From: Salvelinus alpinus
Taxonomy: Eukaryota > Chordata > Actinopteri > Salmoniformes > Salmonidae
Reading direction: 5' to 3'
DNA length: 64,000 nucleotides
Assembly (NCBI RefSeq): GCF_045679555.1
Contig: NC_092091.1
Span: 19,626,572 to 19,690,571 of the forward strand
The notes beneath the pieces are model-generated. The model saw only the letters and a list, made by a program, of their open reading frames with translations. It was not told where the DNA came from and searched no databases. Position numbers and translations under genes: made by a program. Shown piece by piece: positions 21,962 through 32,600 of this stretch; within the stretch, counting starts at the first letter, position 1, and every line of letters starts with the position of its first letter.

Positions 21962-24900
21962 GTAAGGCAACATTCATATACGTTCTCCTGTGTGCATGCA
22001 AAACATTTTCCCCGCACCCCGAATGGATGATGGAAAACTTTCTTGGCTGTGCTAAATGGTGCGAGATGAGCCAGACTTGTTCACAAAAACTCGCTTTCTT
22101 AAATATTTATGAACTAAAATATGGCAGTGTGTTTTGTAAATAGCTACAAGTTAAATCGGTCATCAGCGGTCTTTTGCTGTGTGCCTAGACCTTCAAATAT
22201 AGCGGTAGTCATTGGCCTATACCAGGCTAGCTAGCAGCCATCGTCGCGAACCAACAGGCTGCTGTCGCTAGTTAGCTGGCTAGCTAGACAACACGAGCTA
22301 CTTCGGTCGAACTTTTAGCTACATTCGCTAAATCCGTCAAGTAACATGAATCACGAACAGTCTTCATTTATGTATTTTTTTTCACGATCGTAGTACTTTA
22401 TCGATACTATATTCACACACAAAGTCTTGAATAAAGTTCGAGCTTGTAGAAGTCCTCTAATAAAGATCGTTAGCATTTGGCTTGATAACCTATTCACGTT
22501 GTATTCAAACATGTTTTTTGTACAAAGTAGCAACACATTGCTAATACGTTTTAACACGTAACACGCTAACCAACTGTTAATGCCGTGACTAGTTTACCTT
22601 GTAAAATTAAACGTTAGATGGTGTTTTGTTCATGCTTAATTTGTTACCATGCATGGCATGATGTCAGACTTCTCGGCCTCTGAATGTGTCCATCGTACAG
22701 TAACTAGACTTTTTTTTTTGCCTGAGCTTTGTTGTGTGCATGCGCGATACATCGTCAGACGTTTGGGTGCTTTGTTACCAAAACATGCATCTAACTAACG
22801 AAACAAAGTGTGTATGTGGGGTGATTTGCTTTTTGACTTTAAATTACATTTGAACGTCTTTGAAAACTCGCATAATATTACCTACACAAGTTTCACTCAC
22901 AAAAGAGTGGTAGAAATGGGAAGGTCAACAAATCAATGGGGCGTTGAGACGTGAATGTGTAACGTGTTGATGCTTTTCTCCATAGATCATTAGATACACT
23001 TCACATAAAGTTGGGCGCCATGAATTCTAATTTAATGGATATCAATTAGCGACGTTTACGCATTGCAAAACAGTAGCCTATGTTGTTAGTGATAGTTGAA
23101 TCATTTTCAATGTAGTTCAGCATAATAATCATGGAATATTCATTGTCCATTAATCATGTCCAGTTAACTTATTACTTCCCCATAATGTGGTAGACTGCTA
23201 TGACAAGGTTATTGTGCATTTTGGGTGTATACATGTACATAGCAGGATGATGATCATTCTTATAAAACTGGATATGCCATGCTTGCCTTGTTTACATACT
23301 AAAGCCATTCTCTATTCCACAGATTATTTCAGTTTATTTTGTTTCCCTTAAATTGTTCTCAAGCCTATTGAAATATGTTGTTATAAATGCAAATTCGTCC
23401 TATTCTCTTCTTAATCCTTTCCCATGTTTTCCGCACATGGTTGTCACGTTGCCTCTTGTCAAAGGCTGGCCATAAAGAGCCTTTAAAGATAGATATGGTT
23501 GTTTATAGCTCTATCTGCCGTGATTGTCAAAAATGAACAATCATAACCGAGTTTGGTGACCCCAGTGCTTGCAGGGAGATCATTGGCGGAAATCAGACGA
23601 GGGATGGTAGAATGCTTCTGAGTTGACCTCTCACACTCATCTCAGTTTTGATTAACAGTTGCCAAGACCCATGTGGGCTTCAGTTACTAGAGAATGTATG
23701 CACACAGTTTGCAACCAAGGATCTTTTCGAACTGTCTGGGGAAAAATATTTCAATGTTTTTATTATTGGCAAGTTCATTATGCCCGTTGGATTTAAAACA
23801 GTTTGGAGGACTTGTTGATTAGCCTATGTCAGATCTTCTTTCAATGTTGATAAAAAATATTGTTTATATTTATGTTTTCAGTCTTATTGAGGCTGTTTAT
23901 TTAAGTGTGTGTTATGTCTGTGACATCTTATGACACTTGCACAGGCAATAAGTTGATGTAATGCAAATGCACCTGGCATCTAGAGCTTCAAGATAAGACT
24001 ATAATATTCTCAAAACATCAAACATTGGAATACATAGTCTCCTTGTCGCCCCCAACATATTCACTGACAGATGCACAGTACTGAGTAATAACTTCACACA
24101 GGAAGTGCCAAATGTATACACTCCCAACATCTTTGGCCAGCTGTTGCTCAATGCTGAACAAGCATGGCTCTTTGTGCAGTTCCTCTTGGGTCTGAATTCA
24201 GCCTCGTATACAGTGGTCATGTGCCATGCTCCTTAATGCCCCCCATATTGACCCAGCAACAGCCAAACCATATTCAACACCCTTAAGCAAACTACACAGA
24301 TTGGCTTCCTCCAGCAGTGAAGCACTGTGTTATTTCAGTGAGGGTGAGTTGAGGGAAATATGTTTTGACTGACCATTCCCGTGTGGGCTGGTGTAGTTGG
24401 GTTTTAATGAGCTCTTTATTGACGTAAACTCCATAGGTGGAAAAGTTTGGCTGTCCTGCTGCACGTAGCTAGGCTGTACAGCTAACGTGTTTAGACCCTG
24501 AAAATGCACTATAACAAAGTTATTAGGCAGTGAACAAACTAATAAGAGTGATTTCTATTGGACTTTTTAAAATTTTATTATATGGTCGTTACAGTTGTGT
24601 TACGCAGTTTTTTCATTATCAATGTTCATTCTTACAATGAGTTGAGACACAAAACACATTCGTATACACTACCATGAACTAGGCCTAGCTATATCTTCGC
24701 TTTGACTTACACATGAATGGTTCAAATTCTAAATAAAATACTTTCCCTCTAATGTTTCTGGTCACCTGTTATTGGGGGGGTTGTTGGCAACTTTAGCGAT
24801 GATCAACATGTAACACCTGCCTACCGTTTCCTCTCCCCACAGCACACTGCCAGCAGTGTCGTATCCAGCGCTGCAATGCGGAGTACGTGGCCTCTACCTC

Positions 24901-27900
24901 GCCCTCTAGTGGTCTCCAAGAGGACTCCCTGTCCGATGTGGACTACTGCATCGCCCTGCGCGCCTACGCCCTGTGTACCCGACGCACGGCGCGCAGCTGC
25001 AGGGGCGACCTGGTCTACCACTCAGCTGTGTTCCGCATCAAGGAGCTCTTCTCCCAGCAAAACTGCTCCAGCGACGGGCCCACCTCCTCGGCCAAGGCCA
25101 CCAGCACCTCCAGGCCGGCCGTGTCCGAGCTATGCGACTACGAGAGCCGTGTGCTGGCCTTGGGCCCCGCAGGCCAGGGGGAAAAGTACGCCCACTGTGG
25201 ATTATTCGGGGACCCACACCTGCGGACGTTCCGCGACGAGTTCCAGACGTGCAAGGTGGAGGGGGCATGGCCTCTCATCGATAACCGCTACCTGTCAGTG
25301 CAGGTGACTAACGTGCCTGTTGTCCTGGGCTCCAGTGCCACCGCCACCAGCAAGGTAAGCTGTGCTATGGGTTCACATCTGGTCATGTTGCTGACAGTAA
25401 TGTCATTAAAACACTGAAAAACTTAGGGCTCAATCATAACAAAGATACTTGAACTTTTAATGTACAGTACCAGTCAAACGTTTGGACATACGTACTCATT
25501 CAAGGGTTTTTCTTTATTTTTACTATTTCCTACGTTGTAGAATAATTGTGAAGACATTAAAACTATGAAATAATACATATGGAATCATGTAGTAACCAAA
25601 AAAGAGTTAAACAGATCAAAATATATTTTATATTTAAGTTTCTTCAAAGTAACCATCCTTTTCCTTGATGACAGCTTTGCACAGTCTTGGCATTCTCTCA
25701 ACCAGCTTCATGAGGTAGTCACCTGGAATGGATTTCAATTAACAGGTGTGCCTTGTTAAAAGGTAATTTGTGGAATTCTTTTTTTTTTTTATGCGTTTGA
25801 GCCAATCAGTTGTGTTGTGACAAGGTTGGGGTGGTATACAGAAGATTGCCTTAATAGGTAAAAGACCAAGTCCATATTATGGCAAGAACAGCTCAAATAA
25901 GCAAAGAGAAACTACAGTCCATCATTACTTTAAGACATGAAGGTCAGTAAATCCAGAAAATGTCAATAACTTTGAGTGCAGTTGCAAAAACCATAAAGCG
26001 CTATGATGAAACTGGCTCTCATGAGGACCGCCACAGGAAGGAAAACCGAGTTACCTCTGCTGCAGAGGAAAGGTTCATTAGAGTTAACTGCACCTCAGAT
26101 TGCAGCCCAAATAAATGCTTCACAGAGCTCAAGTAACAGACACATCTCAACATCAACTGTTAAGAGGAGATGGCGTGAATCAGGCCTTTATGGCTGAATT
26201 GCTGCAAAGAAACCACTACTAAAGGACACCAATAATAAGAAGAGACTTGCTTGGGCCAAGAAACACAAGTAATGAACATTAGACCGGTGGAAATCTGTCC
26301 TTTGGGCTGATGATTCCAAATTTGAGATTTTTGGTTCCAAGCACCATGTCTTTGTGAGACGCAGAATTGGTGCACGGATGATCTCCGCATGTGTGGTTCC
26401 AACCATGAAGCATGGAGGAGGCGGTGTGGGGGTGTTTTGCTGGTGACACTGTCTGTGATTTATTTAGAATTCAAGGCACACTTAACCGGCATGGCTACTA
26501 CAGCATTCTGCAGCGATACTCTATCCCATCTGGTTTGCGCTTAGTAGGACTATCATTTGTTTTTCTCCGGGACAATGACCCAACACATCTACAGGCTGTG
26601 TAAGGGCTATTTGTCCAAGAAGTACAGTGATATAGTGCTGCATCAGATGACCTGGCCTCCACAATCACCCGACCTCGACCCAATTGAGATGGTTTGGGAT
26701 GAGTTGGACCGCGGAGTGAAGGAAAAGTAGCCAACAAGTGCTCAGTATATGTGGGAACTCCTTCAAGACTGTTGGAAAAGCATTCCTCATGAAGCTGGTT
26801 GAGAGAATGCCAAGAGTGTGCAAAGCTGTCATCAAGGCAAAGGGTGGCTACTTTGAAGAATATAAAATGTACATAATATTTTGATTTGTTTAACACTTTT
26901 TTGGTTAATACATGATTCCATATGTGTTATTTCATTGTTTTTGATGTCTTCACTATTATGCTACAATGTAGAAAATAGTAAAAATAAAGATATCTCTTGA
27001 ATGAGTAGGTATGTCCAAACCTTTGACTGGTACTGTATGTCATACATTGAAGTCAAAGGGAGATGGTTCAATATATAGAAATATTATCTCAAGTTAGGAT
27101 TCAATCTGTCTCTACTGCCTCCAGGGACCCTACCTCTGACCTTCCTCTTCCAGACACTAGTGGAAAGACTGGGTCATTCAGTGGGTGTCACACCCTGACC
27201 ATAGAGAGCTTTTTATTCTCTATGTTGGTTAGGTCGGGGTGTGACTAGGGTGGGTCATCTAGAAAATTATATTTCTATGTTGGCCTGGTATGGTTCCCAA
27301 TCAGAGGCAGCTGTTTATCGTTGTCTCTGATTGGGGATCATATTTAGGCAGCCATTTCCCCTTTGTGGGATCTTGTTTTTGTGTAGTGCCTGTGAGCACT
27401 GCATTCTTCTTCACGTTTCATTTATTCATTTATTGTTTTGTTTTGCTTTGAGTTTCACATAGAAATAAAAGATGTGGAACCCAGATCACGCTGCGCTTTG
27501 GTTCAGTTATTATGACTATCGTGACAGTGGGGTTGGATCAGGGACATGCTTGAGCGCTTTATCTCTAACACATGGGTAGTCATATGGTAGTGATTAACGC
27601 TTGCTCAAACATTTTCCTCTCCCACAATTGGACAACCTTTTTCAGCTCTCTAGTCAAATAATTAACAGATCTTTTTGTGTAAATATGGAATTATTTGGAT
27701 AAATAACTACGTTTTTTGGTAGAAGCATCATATTTTTGATTCTACTGAATGAGTTTGGCTTTTCATAATATAATCTGATCCCTGAAATCTGAATTTAAGT
27801 CTGGTTCTTTGGCTATATTTATACTGAAGACCATACTTGGAGCTCAATGTATTATTTGTAGATATGCACTAGATGAATACAACACTTGGTAGACACAAAA

Positions 27901-30900
27901 AAGTAGGCCTATCAATTTTACTAGTGCTAGCCGACCTTGCCACATTTGCTTTTTTTCTAAGATAATCTATTTTTATCAGTACTGTTATTTTCAGCTCCAT
28001 GTGAATTACAAGCAACAGCACCAACGATTTGGTTTTGGACTAGCCAGACTATGAGAAGACCAATAGAAATTGGCCTAGGCCAAATCATATAGGCTAGATT
28101 CTATAAAAACAAAGTTATACTAACTGTGGTCTGCAACTTTCTTTCATATCAGAGTTTGTTGAAATCCATGAACCTCAAGGATTTTAGTAAATAACCTTCG
28201 CTAGATTGCATATGCGTTTTCAAAGTAATCCAAAGACTACTAAAAAGAGAACTGTTTGAACAGATTTCAGACCCAATTATTTAAAATAGTTTTGAGTGCA
28301 TATGAGGGGAAAAATACAAAGCTGTAAGTCAGGGCGCCGGTGCCAACACCCGCATGCCCTCACCGTCCGCTTGAAATGGGGTCATTTTCAACTGTTACAG
28401 TAGAGAAAGGAAATCGTTCATCAAAAACGGTATCCCCGTAACTGTAAAGTTAACCATAGCCACCTCTTTTACGAACAGCTTTGATGAAATGTCGGCCTAC
28501 TACAAAAAATCTAGACATGACTCCAGAGTTGTCCAGACCCTGTGGCAGTTGTAGTGGAAGGTATTTCTGATTTATGGGTCTATCAGACAGCTGGGTTTGT
28601 TTGATCCTGCACTCTCTCAAGAAAAAGTATGGAGCCATACATATGCAATGGTTTATGACATTTACATTGATATTTGTTTTAGAAGGCACATATTGAGAAG
28701 GCCTAGTTGTTTCTTTGGGGTTGATTATCTCTAAATTGGTGGGCCAAGACATCATCTATGTGTTAGTGATGTTTTCTAGTCCATATTTACTGTAAAATAA
28801 AGAGCATAATGAATATTTCTGCTCACGGTGCTTTCCTTCCTTCAGATTACACAATAGTTTTATACCTTTTCCAAGTAAAGACAGGAATTTGAGTTTTCAA
28901 ACTTTGAAATGAACTGTTCCCCATGTCATAAAAAGTGAAGGTCCTGCTGACATACTGTGGCTCAACATGGTATTACACCTTTTGAATGCTTCTGATGGTT
29001 CTGCTGCTTAGTAGACCTATTAGTAATCTGTGTACCGGTATACAGAACACAACTTTCAAAAGATTTTACCTTCATGCAGTACTATTGAAAGAGTAGAAGG
29101 GTAGATGTTAATTGAATTTCCTCCAATTAATAACTTCTTATGGCTGAGATCCCGTTAACGGGATCAACTTGACAACAGCCAGTGAAAGTGCAGGGCGCCA
29201 AATTCAAAACAGAAATCTCATAATTAAAATTCCTCAAACATACAAGTATTTTACACCATTTTAAAGATAAACTTGTTGTTAATCCCACCACAGTGTACGA
29301 TTTCAAATAGCCTATACGACGAAAGCACACCATCTGATTGTTAGGTCAGTACCTAGTCACAGAAAAACACAGCCATTTTTCCAGCCAAAGAGAGGAGTCA
29401 CAAAAAGCAGAAATAGAGATAAAATGAATCACTAACCTTTGATCTTCATCAGATGACACTCATAGGACTTCATGTTACACAATACATGTATGTTTTGTTC
29501 GATAAAGTTCATATTTATATCCAAAAATCTTAGTTTACATTGGCGCGTTATGTTCAGTAATGTTTTGCCTCCAAAACATCTGGTGATTTTGCAGAGAGCC
29601 ACATCAATTTACAGAAATACTCATAATAAACATTGATAAAAGATACAAGTATTATACATGGAACTTAGGGATAGGGGGCAGAATTTTCACTTTGGATGAA
29701 TAGCGTGCCCAAAGTGAACTGCCTCCTACTCTGTCCCAGATGCTAATATATGCATAGTATTATTACTATTGGATAGAAAACACTCTGACTTTTCTAAAAC
29801 TGTTTGAATGATGTCTGTGAGTATAACAGAACTCATATGGCAGGCAAAAACCCAAACAGGAAGTGGGAATTCCGAGGCTGGTCGATTTTCAACTCATCGC
29901 CTATTGAAATCCCAGTGGGATATGGATCTGTTTGCACTTCCTACGCCTTCCACTAGATGTCAACAGTCTGTAGAGCGTTGAATGAAGCTTCTACTGTGAT
30001 GTTGAGCCGGATGGGAGCTGTTTTAGTCAGTGGTCTGGCAGAGTGCCAGGTCCTAGTCACGCGCATTCCAAATTATATCCACTTGTGTTCCATTACTTCT
30101 ACAGACACAAAGGAATTCTCCGGTTGGAACGTTATTGAATATTTAAGATAACAACATCCTAAAGATTGATTCTATAGTTAGTTTGACAAGTTTATTCAAA
30201 CTGTAATATAACTTTTTTAAGTTTTCGTCCGACGTTCACCTGGACCTGCACGAGCGTTTGGATGTGTGTACTAAACGCGCTAACAAAGTCGCTACTTGGA
30301 CATAAATAATGGACATTATCGAACAAAACAACAAGTTATTGTGGAACTAGGATTCCTGGGAGTGCATTCTGATGAAGATCATCAAAGGTAGGAAGTGCAA
30401 TATGACCCCATAGACACTGTATATTGGATAGGCAAACCTAAAAACCTCAGATTTCCCACTTCCTGGTTAGATTTTTTTCTCAGGTTTTTGCCTGCTATAT
30501 GAGTTCTGTTATACTCACAGACATCATTCAAACAGTTTTAGAAACTTCAGAGTGTTTTCTATCCAAATCTACTAATAATATGCATATCTTAGCTTCTGGG
30601 CCTGAGTAGCAGGCAGTTTACTCTGGGCACCTTATTCATCCAAGCTACTCAATACTACCCCCAGCCATAAGAAGTTTTAAATCAGGAATGGACTTTCATT
30701 CACTGGCATCTCTTTGTTTGTGTCTTCCAGATAACGGTGATCTTCAAGTCGTACCATGGCTGTACGGAGCAGAAGGTGTACCAGGCCACCACAGAGGACC
30801 TACCCTCTGCCTTCCAGGATGGCACACGGAGTGGCGGGGAGGGCGGCAGTCTGTGGATCGTAGAGAAGGGCGACTCCGGGGGTCGCCTGGTGAAGATCCA

Positions 30901-31429
30901 GGCCCGCTACATCGGGACGTCCATCATAGTGCGCCGGGTGGGCCGCTACCTTACCTTTGCCATCCGCATGCCGGAGGACACCCTTGACTTTTCTGAGGAG
31001 AACAGTGGGCTGCAGCTCTGTCTGCATGGATGCCCGCGCAACGAGCTCATCAAGGAGCACATGCTGGGGCGCCAGCCTCTTCACCCCCGCCTCCCAGGCT
31101 CCGGGTCTAACCCCGAGCTGGGGCCCCTCCTGCCCCCACACCAGATCTACACAGTGGAGCATGCCACAGCCAAGTGCAGGGAGACCCTGCAGGTGGAGGA
31201 CGTGTACTTCCAGTCCTGTGTGTTTGACCTGCTCACCACGGGGGACCCTGAGTTCTCCATGGCAGCCTACGGGGCACTGGAGGATCTGAAGGCCCTTCCT
31301 CCCAGCAAACTGAAGCAGAACTCTCCGAGGACTCCTCGTGTCCAACTCAACAGAGGGGGGCCACACATGCTGGCTACAGCCACCCCCAGTCTGGTCACAT
31401 TCCTGCTCCTGGTTCTGCTGCTTTTGTAA
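21868..31429 (+). CDS. rgmd: Repulsive guidance molecule family protein, RGMb/RGMd-type (3 coding exons)
   Basis: GPI-anchored surface protein that binds neogenin and acts as a BMP co-receptor. Exons 21868-21961, 24843-25354 and 30731-31429 join in phase (1, then 0) to give 434 aa, the usual RGM length. Order: N-terminal hydrophobic signal (TMALLSLLL); Cys-rich RGM N-domain with [16 protein letters not shown] (RGD, residues 85-87); FGDPHLRTF, the partial von Willebrand D-like segment whose GDPH (154-157) is the family's autocleavage site; a conserved C-domain with [13 protein letters not shown]; and a hydrophobic tail ([13 protein letters not shown]) typical of GPI addition. No disruption is seen. 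Closest remembered relative is RGMb ([21 protein letters not shown]), but ALCTRRTAR and RGD recall RGMa/hemojuvelin. Linkage to a celf5-like gene favours rgmd, the fish fourth paralogue; rgmb is the alternative. Family certain, paralogue about 0.6. Confidence 0.93.
21962..24842 (+). other. RGM intron 1
   Basis: A 2881-bp intron with GTAAGG and CAG boundaries. I see no recognisable transposon or exon inside. The relative lack of repeats contrasts with intron 2 and with the 5' flank. Confidence 0.6.
24843..25354 (+). CDS. rgmd: RGM coding exon 2 (N-domain, RGD and GDPH site)
   Basis: The acceptor is CTCTCCCCACAG (ending 24842) and the donor GTAAGC (25355). The exon encodes residues 32-202 from [11 protein letters not shown] through [15 protein letters not shown], an N-glycosylation site (NCSS) and [12 protein letters not shown] to SSATATSK. 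The autocleavage bond of the family, Asp-Pro in GDPH, lies at 25213/25214. GC-rich codon usage stands out from the AT-rich flanks. Confidence 0.95.
25465..27035 (+). mobile_element. Tc1-like transposon in RGM intron 2, transposase degraded
   Basis: The inverted ends CAGTACCAGTCAAACGTTTG and CCTTTGACTGGTACTG (as read at the right end) are flanked by TA (25463-25464 and 27036-27037). Transposase fragments run left to right: ITSAAEER-type linker, [11 protein letters not shown] (first Asp region) near 26305, KHGGGGV near 26410, [11 protein letters not shown] (second Asp region) near 26570 and [10 protein letters not shown] (Glu) near 26680. Stops and frame shifts make it a pseudogene. It lies in the same orientation as the host gene. 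Confidence 0.88.
27186..27526 (+). mobile_element. Solo LTR with 5-bp target duplication (sister of the 10.3-kb copy)
   Basis: The 341-bp unit starts TGTCACACC and ends TCGTGACA. It is flanked by GTGGG on both sides (27181-27185 and 27527-27531). It shares the internal hairpin (CCAATCAGAGGCAGC with GTTGTCTCTGATTGG) and an AATAAA signal near the 3' end. It lies in RGM intron 2 in sense orientation, so it contributes a potential cryptic polyadenylation signal. Confidence 0.78.
27532..29130 (+). other. RGM intron 2, unassigned part
   Basis: AT-rich intron sequence with no recognised exon, RNA gene or transposon end. Confidence 0.4.
29131..30676. mobile_element. Inverted-repeat element ending 54 bp before RGM exon 3
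   Basis: The outer tips AACTTCTTATGGCTG (29132 on) and CAGCCATAAGAAGTT (to 30676) are inverted copies. Inside, 29660-29870 matches the reverse complement of about 30440-30665 (TTGGATAGAAAACACTCTGA, CTGTTTGAATGATGTCTGTG, TATAACAGAACTCATAT). No ORF of note. The block around GGATAGAAAACACTCT is also present in the element at 36.2 kb, so the two belong to related families. Class is uncertain: a non-autonomous DNA transposon is likely. Confidence 0.6.
30731..31429 (+). CDS. rgmd: RGM coding exon 3 (C-domain and GPI signal)
   Basis: The acceptor TTGTGTCTTCCAG ends at 30730. The exon encodes residues 203-434, starting [20 protein letters not shown], through [20 protein letters not shown] and IRMPED to [13 protein letters not shown], and ends in the hydrophobic tail [12 protein letters not shown] and TAA at 31427-31429. 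No frame break. Confidence 0.95.
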   Translation: MTVIFKSYHGCTEQKVYQATTEDLPSAFQDGTRSGGEGGSLWIVEKGDSGGRLVKIQARYIGTSIIVRRVGRYLTFAIRMPEDTLDFSEENSGLQLCLHGCPRNELIKEHMLGRQPLHPRLPGSGSNPELGPLLPPHQIYTVEHATAKCRETLQVEDVYFQSCVFDLLTTGDPEFSMAAYGALEDLKALPPSKLKQNSPRTPRVQLNRGGPHMLATATPSLVTFLLLVLLLL

Positions 31430-32600
31430 TGGGAAAATAGGACTCAAAGTTGAAGTGACCCCAGCTTGAGGACAGAGTGCCTAGAAGTCAGAGATGTTTC
31501 TCTTTTGCATTTGTGAATGTTGTGGTTCTTTTCCTGTCACTGAACCATTTTGAAGGATTTAACACTCAAAAAGGATCCCAATGCTTCTTGTCCCCCATAT
31601 ACATGATGGCTGCCAGCATCTGCCACTTAATTGAGTATGAATCTGAATGCACGCAATCATGTGGGATCTGTCGATGGTTAAGTGCGTATTGCTCTTTCCA
31701 TTTTCACACTGTTTGTAAATTGGATTAAGACAGTTACAGGATGCTTGAAATGTGAAATTCATCATAACACTGTTGTTGTCGTCTGTGAGCCTGGATGTAA
31801 GGCAGCTTATCAAAAATAATCTTTGTAAATATTTAATGTTTGTTGGGAATACGTCACGATGCACACAACCCTGCCAGACATCGTAATCATAGAAAGTAGG
31901 CCTATCAGGCTTAAGATTGTGAAAATGGTCTATTATAGTTTCGAGACCTTTGTGGAAATTTAAGACACAATATCTTTACAGTATCATCATTTGGCACCTA
32001 ACAGTTAACACTCCACTTTTAGTTCCTCTGTGTTGCCATATTTACTGAAAATATGTATGTTTCTTAAATGGGATGATCCAACAACTAAATGAAAACACTA
32101 CCTATCCATATGTATTTGGTTTCAGTGTGATATTCTCAGTACTTTTCACTGCATCCAAGTGTGATAGTTATCAGTTAGGTGAAACACTCCCTCTTCAAGC
32201 TGCTTGGCTTCCAGTTTTTAAAGGTAAAGAAACAAAATCTCTATATAATAATATATTGAAAGAGTGTATATATATGTTTTATATTGTGTACATTTGCCTG
32301 TGTATAGATGTTTTAACTGTAATATGTTTTATTGTTGTGATTAGTTAGGTATTTTTAAATTCTTGTATGAAATGTTAACTAATATGTGTTTTACCTTATC
32401 TGTCATCTTCCATATTAAAAAGTGTTGGACACCACGGCTTAGTTTGTTTGGTATTTTTCCATCCACCTTTCAATGCTGTACTGCACTAGATGGGTTTTGC
32501 TAGTGCAAATCTGTCCATTTTCTGAGTTTTCCTAAATGGTTGTATTTTGGATTTAGCATAGGCCATTGACTGTTTCTGAGTGAAACGAATAAAAATGCCT
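31430..32600 (+). other. Probable RGM 3' UTR with polyadenylation signals
   Basis: After the stop codon the sequence is AT-rich and repeat-free. Candidate poly(A) signals are ATTAAA at 32413-32418 and AATAAA at 32588-32593. The transcript end is inferred, not shown. Confidence 0.5.

Noticed and set aside
24876-25307. Alternative +1 frame in RGM exon 2
   Set aside because: Frame contradicts the splice phases and has Arg/Pro/Ser-rich low-complexity text; the RGM frame is conserved.
30800-31447. 215-codon minus-strand frame opposite RGM exon 3
   Set aside because: Antisense shadow of a GC-rich coding exon with strong family similarity on the plus strand.
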